Origin: Closterium sp. Naga37s-1
Taxonomy: Eukaryota > Streptophyta > Zygnematophyceae > Desmidiales > Closteriaceae
Assembly: GCA_947471745.1 (NCBI GenBank)
Contig: CANJKZ010000924.1
Coordinates: 806,001 to 870,000 of the forward strand
Direction of reading: 5' to 3'
DNA length: 64,000 bases
This document shows positions 9,253 through 20,917 of this stretch, piece by piece; position 1 is the first letter of the stretch; the number at the start of each line of letters is the position of its first letter. Both the position numbers and the translations under genes were made by a program. The notes under the pieces are model-generated. The model was not told where the DNA came from. It did not search any database and was given only the letters and a program-made list of their open reading frames with translations.

Positions 9253-12200
9253 CATATGGTTGGTACTAAGAGTAAGTGCGTTACTTACTTATATGGTTGG
9301 AACTGGGAGAAACTGCGTTATTTACCCATATGGTTGGTATTAGGAGCAAGTGCGTTACTTATCCATACGGTTGGTACTACGAATAAGTGCGTTACTTACC
9401 CATATTGTTGGTACTAAGAGTAAGTGCGTTACTTACCCATATAGTTGATACTAGGAGTATTTGCGTTACTTACCCATATGGTTGGTACTAGGAGTAAGTG
9501 CGTTACTTACCCATATGGTTGGTACTCGGAATAAGTGCGTTACTTACCCATGTTGTTCATACCAAGTGTAAGTGCGTTACTTACCCATATGGTTGGTACC
9601 AAGAGTTAGTGCGTTACTTACTCATGTGGTTGGTACTAAGAGTAAATGCGTTACTTACCCATATGGTTGGTACCAAGAGTAAGTGCGTTACTTACCCATA
9701 TCGTTGGTACTCAGAGACAGTGCGTTATTTACCCATATTGTTGGTACCAAGAGTAAGTGCATTAGATCTTCATATGGTCGGTACTAAGAGTACGTGCGTT
9801 ACTTACGCATATGGTTGGAACCAAGGGTAGGTGCTTTATTTGCCCATATGGTTGGTACTAAGAGTAAGTGCGTTTCTTACACGTATTGTTGGTACCAAGA
9901 GTAGGTGCGTTACTTACCCATATTGTTGGTACCAAGAGTAGGTACGTTACTTACCCATATTGTTGTTACCAAGAGTAAGTGCGGTACTTACTTATATGGT
10001 TGGTACGAAGAGTAAGTGCGTTTCTTACCCATATGGTTGGTATTTAAAATAAGAGCGTTACTTACTGATATGGTTGGTACTAGGAGTTAGTGCGTTACTT
10101 ACACATATGGTTGGTACCAACAATATGTGTGTTACTTACCCATATGGTTGGTACCAAGAGTATGTGCGTTACTTACCCATATGGTTGGTACCAAGAGTTA
10201 GTGCGCTACTTACTTATATGGTTGGTACTAAGAGTAAGTGCGTTTCTTACCCATATGGTTGGTATTTAAAATAAGAGCGTTACTTACTTATATGGTTGGT
10301 ACTAGGAGTTAGTGTGTTACTGACACATATGGTTGGTACCAAAAATATGTGTGTTACTTACCCATATGGTTGGTACCAAGAGTATGTGCGTTACTTACCC
10401 ATATGGTTGATACTAAGAGTAAGTGCGTTACTTACCCATATTGTTGGTACCAAGAGTAAGTGCGTTACATACCCATATGGTTTGTACCAAGAGTTTGTGC
10501 GTTACTTACCTATATGGTTGGTACGAAGAGTATGTGCGTTACTTACCCATATGGTTGGTACTTAGAGTAAGTGCCTTACTTGCCCATATGGTTGGTACTA
10601 AGAGTAAGTGCGTTACTTACCCATATGGTTGGTATATAAAATAAGAGCGTTACTTACTCATATGGTTGGTATTAGGAATAGGTGCGTTACTTACATTGTT
10701 GGTACCAAGAGTAAGTGCGTTAATACTAATATGGTTGGAACTAGGAGTAACTGCATTACTTACCCATATGGTTGGTACTAGGAGTAAGTGCGTTACTTAC
10801 TCATATGGTTGGTACTAGGAATAAGTGCGCTACTTACCCATATTGTTGGTACTAAGAGTAAGTGCGTTACTTACCCATATGGTTGGTACTAGGAGTAACT
10901 GCGTTACTTACCCATATGGTTGGTACTAGGAGTAAGTGCGTTACTTACTCAAATGGTTGGTACTATGAATGAGTGCGTTACTCACCCATGTTGTTCGTAC
11001 CAAGAGTAAGTGCGTTACTTACCCATATGGTTGGTACCAAGAGTTTGTGCGTTACTTACTTATGTGGTTGGTACTAAGCGTAAGTGCGTTACTTACCCAT
11101 ATGGTTGGTACTAAGAGTAAGTGCGGTACTTACCCATATGGTTGGTATATAAAATAAGAGCGTTACTTAGTCATATGGTTGGTATTAGGAATACGTGCGT
11201 TACTTACATTGTTGGTACCAAGAGTAAGTGCGTTACTTACTTATATGGTTGGAACTAGGAGTACTGCGTTACTTACGTATCTGGTTGGTACTAGGAGTAA
11301 GTGCGTTACTTACTCATATGGTTGGTACTAAGAGTAAGTGCGTCAATTTCCCATATTGTTGGTACCAAGAGTAAGCGCGTTAATTACTTATACGGTTGGA
11401 ACTATGAGTAACTGCATTACTCACCCATATGGTTGGTACTAGGAGTAAGTGCGTTACTCACTCATGTGGTTGGTACCAAGAATATGTGTGTTACTTACCC
11501 ATATGGTTGGTACCAAGAGTATGTGCGTTACTTACCCATATGGTTGGTACTAAGAGTAAGTGCGTTACTTACCATAATGTTGGTATCAAGAGTAAGTGCG
11601 TTACTTACCCATATGGTTGGTACCCAGGGTATGTGCGTTACTTACCCATATGGTTGGTACTTAGAGTAAGTGCGTTACTTACCCATATGGTTGGTACTAA
11701 GAGTAAGTGCGTTACTTACCCATATGGTTGGTATTTAAAATAAGAGCGTTACTTATTCGTATGGTTGGTATTAGGAATAAGTGCGTTACTTACATTGTTG
11801 GTACCAAGAGTAAGTGCGTTACTTACTTATATGGTTGGAAACTAGTTGTACTGCATTACTTACCCATATGGTTGGTACTAAAAGTAAGTGCGTTATTTAC
11901 TCATATGGTTGGTACTAAGAGTATGTGCGTAAATTACCGATATTGTTGGTACCAAGAATAAGCGCGTTACTTAATTATATGGTTGGAACTAGGAGTAACT
12001 GCATTACTTACCGATATGGTTGGTACTAGGAGTAAGTGCGTTACCTATGGTTGGTACTAGGAGTAAGTGCGTTACCTATGGTTGGTACTAGGAATAAGTA
12101 CGCTACTTACCCATATTGTTGGTACCAATAGTAAGTGCGTTACTTACCCATATGGTTGGTACTAGGAGTAACAGCGTTACTTACCCATATGGTTGGTACT

Positions 12201-15200
12201 AGGAATAAGTGCGTTACTTACTCAAATGGTTGGTTCTAGGAATGAGTGCGCTACTTACTTATATGGTTGGTACTAAGAGTAAGTGCGTATCTTACCCATA
12301 TGGTTGGTATTTAAAATAAGAGCGTTACTTACTGATATGGTTGGTACTAGGAGTTAGTGCGTTACTGACACATATGGTTGGTACCAAAAATATGTGTGTT
12401 ACTTACCCATATGGTTGGTACCAAGAGTTTGTGCGTTACTTACCTATATGATTGGTACGAAGAGTATGTGCGTTACTTACCCATATGGTTGGTACTTAGA
12501 GTAAGTGCCTTACTTACCCATATGGTTGGTACTAATAGTAAGTGCGTTACTTACCCATATGGTTGGTATATAAAATAAGAGCGTTACTTACTCATATGGT
12601 TGGTATTAGGAATAAGTGCGTTACTTACATTGTTGGTACCAAGAGTAAGTGCGTTACTTACTTATATGGTTGGAACTAGGAGTACTGCGTTACTTACCCA
12701 TATGGTTGGTACTAGGAGTAAGTGCGTTGCTTACTCATATGGTTGGTACTAGGAATAAGTGTGCTACTTACCCATATTGTTGGTACCAATAGTAAGTGCG
12801 TTACTTACCCATATGGTTGGTACTAGGAGTAACTGCGTTACTTACCCATATGGTTGGTACTAGGAGTAAGTGCGATACTTACTCAAATGGTTGGTACTAG
12901 GAATGAGTGCGTTACTCACCCATGTTGTTCGTACCAAGAGTAAGTGCGTTACTTACCCATATGGTTGGTATTTAAAATAAGAGCGTTACTTACTCATATG
13001 GTTGGTATTAGGAATAAGTGCGTTACTTACCTTGTTGGTACCAAGAGAAAGTGCGTTACTTACTTATATGGTTGGAACTAGGAGTAACTGCGTTACTTAC
13101 CCATATGGTTGGTACTAAAAGTAAGTGCGTTAATTACCCATATTGTTGGTACCAAGAGTAAGTGCATTACTTACGTATATGGTTGGAACTAGGAGTAATT
13201 GCATTATTTACCCATATGGTTGGTACTAGGATTAAGTGCGTTACTTACTCATATAGTTGGTACTAGGAATAAGTTCGTTACTTACCCATATTGTTGGTAC
13301 CAAGAGTAAGTGCGTTACTTACCCATATAGTTGGTACTAGGAGTAACTGCGTTACTTAACCATATGGTTGGTACCAGGAGTAAGTGCGTTACTTACTCAA
13401 ATGGTCGGTACTAGGAATAAGTGCGTAACCCACCCATGTTGTTTGTACCAAGAGTAAGTTCGTTACTTACCCATATGGTTGGCACCAACAGTTAGTGCGT
13501 TACTTACTTATGTGGTTGGTACGAAGAGAAAGTGTGTTACTTACCCATATTGTTGGTACCAAGAGTAAGTGCGTTAGATCTTCATATGGTCGGTAGTAAG
13601 AGTACGTGCGTTATTTACGCATATGGTTGGTACCAAGAGTAAGTGCTTTATTTGCCCATATGGTTGGTACTAAGAGTAAGTGCGTTTCTTACACATATTG
13701 TTGGTACCAAGAGTAGGTGCGTTATTTACGCATATGGTTGGTACCAAGAGTAAGTGCTTTATTTGCCCATATGGTTGGTACCAAGAGTAAGTGCGTTACT
13801 TACTTATATGGTTGGTACTAAGAGTAAGTGCGTTACTTACCCATATGGTTGGTATTTAAAATAAGAGGAATACTTACTGATATGGTTTGTACTAGGATTT
13901 AGAGTGTTACTTACCCATATTATTGGTACCAAGAGTAAGTGCGTTACTTACCCATATGGTTGGTACTAGGACTAACTGCGTTACTTACCCATATGGTTGG
14001 TATTAAGAATAAGTGCGTTACTTACACATATGGTTGGTACTAAGAGTAGAAGCGTTAGTTACCCATATTGTTGGTACCAAGAGTAAGTGCGTTATTTACC
14101 CATATTGTTGGTACCAAGAGTAAGTGCGTTACTTACACATATGGTTGGTACGAAGAGTATGTGCGTTACTTACCCATATGGTTGGTACTTAGAGTAAGTG
14201 CGTTACTTACCCATATGATTGGTACTAAGAGTAAGTGCGTTACTTACCCATATGGTTGGTACCAAGTGTAAGTGCGTTACTTACCCATATGGTTGGTATT
14301 TAAAATAAGAGCGTTACTTACTCATATGGTTGGTATTAGGAATAAGTGCGTTACTTACATTGTTGGTACCAAGAGAAAGTGCGTTACTTACTTATATGGT
14401 TGGAACTAGGAGTAACTGCGTTACTTACCCATATGGTTGGTACTAAAAGTAAGTGCGTTAATTACCCATATTGTTGGTACCAAGAGTAAGTGCATTACTT
14501 ACGTATATGGTTGGAACTAGGAGTAACTGCATTACTTACCCATATGGTTGGTACTAGGATTAAGTGCGTTACTTACTCATATAGTTGGTACTAGGAATAA
14601 GTTCGTTACTTACCCATATTGTTGGTACCAAGAGTAAGTGCGTTACTTACCCATATAGTTGGTACTAGGAGTAACTGCGTTACTTAACCATATGGTTGGT
14701 ACCAGGAGTAAGTGCGTTACTTACTCAAATGGTCGGTACTAGGAATAAGTGCGTAACCCACCCATGTTGTTTGTACCAAGAGTAAGTTCGTTACTTACCC
14801 ATATGGTTGGCACCAAGAGTTAGTGCGTTACTTATGTGGTTGGTACGAAGAGAAAGTGTGTTACTTACCCATATTGTTGGTACCAAGAGTAAGTGCGTTA
14901 GATCTTCATATGGTCGGTAGTAAGAGTACGTGCGTTATTTACGCATATGGTTGGTACCAAGAGTAAGTGCTTTATTTGCCCATATGGTTGGTACTAAGAG
15001 TAAGTGCGTTTCTTACACATATTGTTGGTACCAAGAGTAGGTGCGTTATTTACGCATATGATTGGTACCAAGAGTAAGTGCTTTATTTGCCCATATGGTT
15101 GGTACCAAGAGTAAGTGCGTTACTTACTTATATGGTTGGTACTAAGAGTAAGTGCGTTACTTACCCATATGGTTGGTATTTAAAATAAGAGGAATACTTA

Positions 15201-15740
15201 CTGATATGGTTTGTACTAGGATTTAGAGTGTTACTTACCCATATTATTGGTACCAAGAGTAAGTGCGTTACTTACCCATATGGTTGGTACTAGGACTAAC
15301 TGCGTTACTTACCCATATGGTTGGTATTAAGAATAAGTGCGTTACTTACACATATGGTTGGTACTAAGAGTAGGAGCGTTAGTTACCCATATTGTTGGTA
15401 CCAAGAGTAAGTGCGTTATTTACCCATATTGTTGGTACCAAGAGTAAGTGCGTTACTTACACATATGGTTGGTACGAAGAGTATGTGCGTTACTTACCCA
15501 TATGGTTGGTACTTAGAGTAAGTGCGTTACTTACCCATATGGTTGGTACTAAGAGTAAGTGCGTTACTTACCCATATGGTTGGTATTCAAAATAAGAGCG
15601 TTACTTACTCATATGGTTGGTAGTAGGAATAAGTGCGTTACTTACATTATTGGTACCAAGAGTAAGTGCGTTACTTACTTATATGGTTGGAACTAGGAAT
15701 AACTGCGTTATTTACCCATATGGTTGGTACTAGGAGTAAT
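9253..15740 (+). repeat. 37-bp satellite array, forward (largest block)
   Basis: About 175 forward units run uninterrupted. Recurrent unit variants, such as one with tatttaaaataagagcg and one shortened to ttacattgttgg, return at irregular spacings of a few hundred bases, which shows higher-order structure. The clearest case is the 1.32-kb duplication at 12,955-15,740. No gene is seen; frames such as 9,498-9,830 are satellite read-through. Confidence 0.97.
12955..15740 (+). repeat. 1.32-kb higher-order repeat in the satellite
   Basis: Two successive copies (about 12,955-14,282 and 14,283-15,606) match unit for unit, including rare variants, at an offset of 1,324-1,328 bases. Examples are the acgaagagaaagtgtg unit at 13,521 and 14,845, and the aagaggaatacttactg unit near 13,861 and 15,185. 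A third copy begins at about 15,590 and is cut by the insertion of element B at 15,741. The high identity points to recent unequal exchange. Confidence 0.88.
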
Positions 15741-16715
15741 TGCGGAGATAACTCTATCAACGGGAGCTAGACTACGGGCTAGGCACGGGGTAGGAGGGAT
15801 CTCTGCGTTCGTTCACTTAGTCGTTCTCTAGCACTTGTGCGTTCACAGGTCAAAACTGCAAGAGTTTCACTAGCAAAAGTTGAGAACAATGATAGCAACA
15901 ACATTGGCATGCAAGACTACATCAGAACTAGCAAAGTTGCTGGTCGACTTCCAGCGCAGCATGGTCGACCGCGTGCCAGCACGACTTGGCCGACCGCGCT
16001 CCAGCAGAGCAAAGTCGCGGCTTGCCAACGTTGCAAGTCCACGGTGTGCCAACGCTGCAGCAAGTCGGCTGCCCAGCGTTGCACTCGTAGGACAACGGTG
16101 CACCTGCTTCGCAGGTGCATGCAGCTGGTTGGTGCACCTCTCTTTGTCACGTGCACAGCGCAGACGCCCAGCTCGACTCCACGCCAGCGACTGCGCCCAC
16201 CAGCCACGTCGACCTCGGGATACCACCACCGAGGTCGGTCTCGCCACTACCACCTGGGCGACCGTCGCACTCCTCCGCAGAACCTCGTCACCCAGGTAAC
16301 CTGGTCGACCGGGCAACCACCACATCGACCAACTGCTTTCTCGTGTGCCCGTCGACCTCCCAAGTCGACGAGCACCTTCAGTCGACCACACCCTTGGTCG
16401 ACTAGCTCCAGGTCGACAACCCACCTGGTCGACCAACTCCAGGTCGACCAGTGCATCTGTCAGCCGACCACACCAAGTCGGCTTCCCCTGGTCGACGTCG
16501 CCCAAGTCGACGCCCTCTACTGGTCGACCTCCCAAGTCGACCAGCCGAAGTTGGCGCCCTCCCAAAGTCGGCGCCCTTGCAGTGGCCCCCGTGCAGGTCG
16601 ACCAGACCTGTCGACCAGCTCCCCCACTGCTGCAGGTCGGTTGCACTCCTCACACCCGACCACGAAGTCGGCTCCGCCCAAGTGAGGACGGGGCCAACAA
16701 CAACTCCCGTTGACA
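15741..16715 (-). repeat. 3' LTR of element B (975 bp)
   Basis: On the plus strand it begins tgcggagata and ends cccgttgaca, so on the element strand it has TG...CA ends. It contains many GTCGAC hexamers between about 16,200 and 16,620, and a 9-bp inverted repeat with a 3-base loop at 16,099-16,119 (tgcacctgc, ttc, gcaggtgca). The purine tract cggcaggggag, in the element sense, adjoins it at 16,716. Confidence 0.93.
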
Positions 16716-16843
16716 CTCCCCTGCCGCGTTCACGCTTGGGCACCCAGCCCACACGGCAACACTGCTCGGAGAATAGCTCGTCGGCGTGCACCCAACACAC
16801 AGCACGACGGTCACCGCACCAGCCATGCAAGAGAGCATGGCAC

Positions 16844-19138
16844 CTACTGCTGCACGTCGTTGTCACCGTCGCCCACGTCAACCAGGCGCACCTGGCCGAT
16901 TGCAACGGAGCACCGGTTGAAGGCCGGGTAGTGCAGCGCCTTCGTCAGGAAGTCGGCTGGCTGCTCAGCGGTCGGGATGTACCTCAGCGAACACTTCCCG
17001 CGCTTCACCATGTGCTGCAGCCAGGCCTGTCGCCGTTCCATGTGCATGAGGTTGCCCGTCAACCCCATGCCCTCGGCGACCGTGATGGCCGACTTGTTGT
17101 CCACCCGGAGGACAGTCGGCTTCCCGGCGTCCAGCTGCCGGAATTTTGCAAGAAGAAAACGAAGTCGACGTCCCTCCTTGCCGGCTTCTGTTGCCGCCAC
17201 GTACTCCAACTCGGTCGACGACAGCGTCGCGCACTTGATGCGCTGGCTCGACCAGGAGACTGCGGCCCCTCCGTAGACGAACACGTAGCCGCCCCTGCTT
17301 GTCCGGTTCTGCTTGTCGCCGGCGTCGTCGGCGTCCATGTAGCCGACCAGCTTCAGCGACTCAAGTCCACCGCCGAACACCAGGGAGGTGTCACGGGTGT
17401 TGGCAAGGTAGGCGAGGCAGCGGTCGACCTCGCGCCAGTGCTGGTCGCTCCTCACCGTGAGGCCGCTCCCCAGCTTGCTGCAGGCAAAGGCGATGTCCGG
17501 CCTCGTCGTTGTCGCCGCAAACTGCAGCGAGCCGACCTTCTGCCGGTACTCCTCCTCCTGGCGTTCTTGTGTCTCTTCGTCGTCGAAGGTGAGCTCGGCA
17601 TTTGCGTCGACCGAGACCGGCGTCTTCGGGGTGCGCCCGGTCTGCTCCTCGTCGAGAAAACGCCTACGCAGCTTGTCTGTATAGCCTTGCTGGTGGAGCC
17701 ACAACTTTCTCGCCGACCTGTCGCGCACGATCTCCAGCCCGAGGTACTTCTGCACCGGCGAGATCTCCCGCAGCTCGAAGGCGGCCTCCAGCAGCTCCTT
17801 CAGCTCCTTCAGCATCTCGGCACTGCTGCTGGCGGCGAGCAGGTCGTCGACGTAGACCAGCACCCACCAGGCCACCTTGTCGACTTTGAAGTACAGAGCC
17901 TCGTCGACCTGGCTCTTCTTCCACCCGGCGCCGACCAGAACGTCGTTGACTGCCTTGTACCACAACAGCGGCGACTGCTTTAGCGCGTACAGGCTCTTCA
18001 ACAGCTTACACACCCGGCCGGTCCCGTCGCTGAAGTGGTCCGGCTGGTACATGTAGAGCACCCGGTCGAGCTTGCTCTGCAGAAAGGCGTTCTTCATGTC
18101 GAGCTGCATCAGGTTGAGGTTGAGCACGGCGACGATGCTGAGGAAGATCCTCAGCGTGACATAGCTGCTTACCGGCGCGTACGTCTCGTCGTAGTCGGCG
18201 CCATACACCTGTGTGAAGCCCTTCACGACCAGCCTCGCCTTCTCGCGCTCGACGGTGTCGACGATGTGGTACTTCGTTGTCAGCACCCACCTGTTCTTCA
18301 TGATGTTCACCTCAGGTGGGCGTTCGACCAGCTCCCACGTCCCCATGCTGATAAAACTGTGGATTTCCTCCTCCATGGCGGCCTTCACCGCCTTGCCCTT
18401 CCAGCTTGCCAACGCTTCCTTCACCGTCATCGTCGAGATGTCCCAACGGTGCTCAGGGTCGGCGTGCATGTCGGGGTCGAGCTCCGGCAAGTCTTCGTCC
18501 TCCTCGGCGTCGTCGTACAGCAGGTCGTCGTCGACCTCGTCGTACACCGTGGTGAAGGCAGCCGGAACGAAGAAGTCAGGCGGCCTCCGAAGTTGGCCTG
18601 TTCTCCGTGTTCCGACTTCCACCACGTTGCTGTCGGTGGACTCCTCGGCGTCTGCCTGCTCGGTTTCCTCTTCGCCGGCGTCACTGCCCTCAGCATCCTG
18701 CTGCACCACAGCCGGCGTCCCTGCCGACTTCTCCCCTGTGGTCGGCTCCCCTGCCGACTGCCCTGTCGCCGACTGCTCCTTGGTCGACCTTGCTGCTGCC
18801 TGCTCCCCTGTCGGTTGGTGCCTTGCCGCTGCCCCCTTCGCCGACTTCACCACCGTCGGCTTTACCTCGGCCTGCTCCTCTCCTGCCGGCGTCGACTTCA
18901 CTCTCATGTCGACTTGCTGGACGTCGCGTCGGCCACCGGCGATGCTCTTGGCCGGCGCCATAGGCGACGCCCCACTGCTCCCCTCATCGCCGGAGGCCGA
19001 CATCGGAGTCAGCCCACGCAGGTCGGCCACGAGGGGAGGGGCAGTGGGTGCAGGGGGAGGGGAAGGAGGACGGACGACCTCGGCGTCCTCATCAGCAAGC
19101 TCACCGACCTCGGCGAGCAGAGGCAGCGTCGCCGTCAA
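16844..19138 (-). CDS. Copia reverse transcriptase and RNase H (element B)
   Basis: An open frame of 764 codons. Residues 1-190 are an acidic, low-complexity linker with repeated TGE/SAGEP motifs that joins integrase to reverse transcriptase. The RVT_2-type reverse transcriptase starts near residue 250 (WVLTTKYH, VVKGFTQVYGADYDETYAPV, MDMKNAF-type LDMKNAFLQ) and has the catalytic YVDD at about 428. The RNase H follows, with YMDADDAGD, LSSTELEYVAATEA, VLRVDNKSAI and EQPADFLTKALHYPAF, to the end DNDVQQ. It would copy element RNA to DNA in virus-like particles. It is a fossil part; long plus-strand frames over it are shadows. Confidence 0.92.
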   Translation of the reverse strand: MTATLPLLAEVGELADEDAEVVRPPSPPPAPTAPPLVADLRGLTPMSASGDEGSSGASPMAPAKSIAGGRRDVQQVDMRVKSTPAGEEQAEVKPTVVKSAKGAAARHQPTGEQAAARSTKEQSATGQSAGEPTTGEKSAGTPAVVQQDAEGSDAGEEETEQADAEESTDSNVVEVGTRRTGQLRRPPDFFVPAAFTTVYDEVDDDLLYDDAEEDEDLPELDPDMHADPEHRWDISTMTVKEALASWKGKAVKAAMEEEIHSFISMGTWELVERPPEVNIMKNRWVLTTKYHIVDTVEREKARLVVKGFTQVYGADYDETYAPVSSYVTLRIFLSIVAVLNLNLMQLDMKNAFLQSKLDRVLYMYQPDHFSDGTGRVCKLLKSLYALKQSPLLWYKAVNDVLVGAGWKKSQVDEALYFKVDKVAWWVLVYVDDLLAASSSAEMLKELKELLEAAFELREISPVQKYLGLEIVRDRSARKLWLHQQGYTDKLRRRFLDEEQTGRTPKTPVSVDANAELTFDDEETQERQEEEYRQKVGSLQFAATTTRPDIAFACSKLGSGLTVRSDQHWREVDRCLAYLANTRDTSLVFGGGLESLKLVGYMDADDAGDKQNRTSRGGYVFVYGGAAVSWSSQRIKCATLSSTELEYVAATEAGKEGRRLRFLLAKFRQLDAGKPTVLRVDNKSAITVAEGMGLTGNLMHMERRQAWLQHMVKRGKCSLRYIPTAEQPADFLTKALHYPAFNRCSVAIGQVRLVDVGDGDNDVQQ

Positions 19139-19308
19139 GGTGTCCGTCGGCGGGGTGGCCGACGTCCGTCCTCACGCCGGTCCGTGCTCCGACTTCCACA
19201 CCTCCAGCGACATGTTCTCGTAGAACACCACGTCCGACGTGGTGACCACCCGGTTGCCGGCGATGTCGAGGAGCTCCCAGCACTTGCTCTCGGCTTCAGC
19301 TTTCCACC

Positions 19309-20574
19309 TCACTGCTGCTCGGGGACCAAGAACTGCGCCATGCAGCCCCACACCCGTGCCAGCGACAAGTCGGGCTTCGTCCCGGTCAGCAGCTGGTATG
19401 GTGTCGTCCCCGGCGGCAACGTCAACCTCTCCAGGCAGTTGCGGACCCAGACGGCCTGCCGTAGAGCAAGGTGCCACCAGTGGTGTTGCACGCCCTTGTG
19501 CAGCAGCATCGTCCGCACCGACTCCACTACCGTCCTTATCTCCCGCTCTGCCATTCCGGTTTGCTGCGGGGTGTAGGGGCAGGTCAGGTCGTGGACGATT
19601 CCCTTGCCGTTCACGAAGTCGGTGAACTGCTTCCTGAGGAACTCCCCTCCCCGGTCAGAGCGCAGCATCAACACCGACTTCTTCGTCTGTCGCTCAGCAA
19701 CCGCCGGCCACTGCACGAACTCCTGCAGCGCATCCGACTTCTTGGCGACCGGCCTCACCCACACGTAGCGGGTCTTGCGGTCCTTTAGCAGCAAGAAGTA
19801 AAGGCTGCTGTCCTTGGCAGCTATACGGAACGGCCCACATAGGTCGATGTGCACGACTTCCAGCACGTCGTCGGCGTCGGAGCCTTGGTCGTGGAAGGTG
19901 CGTTGTGCCAGCTTCCCGCCGACGCACGAGACACACGGTGGGTCAGCGCCAGACGCCGACTTGAGGTCCAGCCCAATGGCGACCTCGTGCTTCGCCGAGC
20001 TCCGGATGGTGTCCATGGCGACGTGTGCAAGCCTCGCATGCAGCCTGTCCGGCGTCGACTTCGTCGCCAAGACTATCGCCCTCAGGGCCACCACATCCGT
20101 CATGGGCGACGTCGACTTCGCCGAGCAAGGACGCAGGTCGGTGCAGAGGACCCGGCCAGTGTAGGACGCCCGACCAAGGACGTCTCCTGCCGCCGAGACG
20201 AGAAGCATCTCGTCGCCATCCTCCTGCAGCCTCACACCGTTCTCCTTCAGCTGGCCAGCCGATAGCAGGTTCGCCTGCACGTCCGGAACGTAGAGCACGT
20301 CGGGGATCAGCACCTGCTTCCCGGCCTTCCCTTGCAAGGCGACCGTGCCCCGACCCTGGACGTCCTGCAGAGCCCCGTTGAAGCCACGCACGTGCTTCAC
20401 GTCACCGCTCGGCTGCAGGTCGACGAAGACCTCCTTCGTCCCCATCAAGTGGTGGGAGCAACCACTATCGAGCAGAAATACTGTCGGGTTTGCCTGTACG
20501 GCTGCCGCCATCGCCTGGAAGTCCTCGCCAGCCTCCGGCGCCAACGAGACGGTCGGCTCCACGACGCCGACCAT
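19309..20574 (-). CDS. Copia protease and integrase (element B)
   Basis: An open frame of 421 codons. The retroviral-type aspartic protease signature LDSGCSHHLMG is near residue 35. The pre-integrase zinc-binding region follows (HARLAHV, then CVSCVGGKLA near 195-205). The integrase catalytic core has HIDLCGPF, LRSDRGGEF and a downstream QQTGMAEREIR with the third acidic residue, the expected DDE layout. It ends near MAQFLVPEQQ, before the reverse transcriptase frame. Its role is polyprotein cleavage and insertion of the DNA copy. Confidence 0.92.
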   Translation of the reverse strand: MVGVVEPTVSLAPEAGEDFQAMAAAVQANPTVFLLDSGCSHHLMGTKEVFVDLQPSGDVKHVRGFNGALQDVQGRGTVALQGKAGKQVLIPDVLYVPDVQANLLSAGQLKENGVRLQEDGDEMLLVSAAGDVLGRASYTGRVLCTDLRPCSAKSTSPMTDVVALRAIVLATKSTPDRLHARLAHVAMDTIRSSAKHEVAIGLDLKSASGADPPCVSCVGGKLAQRTFHDQGSDADDVLEVVHIDLCGPFRIAAKDSSLYFLLLKDRKTRYVWVRPVAKKSDALQEFVQWPAVAERQTKKSVLMLRSDRGGEFLRKQFTDFVNGKGIVHDLTCPYTPQQTGMAEREIRTVVESVRTMLLHKGVQHHWWHLALRQAVWVRNCLERLTLPPGTTPYQLLTGTKPDLSLARVWGCMAQFLVPEQQ

Positions 20575-20917
20575 CGAGCACGACGCCTCCTTGTCGTCTT
20601 GCCGCCAGCAGAGGAGTCGGCGTCCTTCGCCGAGGTCGACGACTTGGTCGACTGCTTCTCCTTGCGCGGCTGGTTTCTGCCTCGACGGGGACGACGGCTG
20701 CCAGACCTCCCGCGGCCTCCCTTGGCGTCGTCGTCGTCGGAGTCACTGCGGTCGGGGCACTCGAAGGAGAGGTGGTCGGGGTCGCCGCACAGCCAGCACT
20801 CCCGACGTCGACTTCCTCCTCCACGTCGCTATCTTTAGCCGACTTCTTCTTGTCGACTTCCTTGTTCGACTTCCAGCCACTGCTACCACCGCCGCTAGAC
20901 TGCCCACGCTGCCCAGG

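Noticed and set aside
9498-15595. Many plus-strand frames of 60-110 codons with a repeating peptide (VGTKSKCVTYPYGWY and similar)
   Set aside because: The 37-bp unit is not a multiple of three, so three units give a 37-residue peptide period. Frames stay open only where common unit variants remove TAA triplets. There is no start context, and they recur wherever the satellite occurs, on either strand.
16451-17983. Plus-strand frame of 510 codons
   Set aside because: It is the antisense shadow of the element B LTR and RNase H/reverse transcriptase; no domain is recognisable in this direction.
18035-19576. Plus-strand frame of 513 codons
   Set aside because: It lies antisense to the reverse transcriptase and linker of element B; GC-rich coding sequence commonly leaves such frames open.
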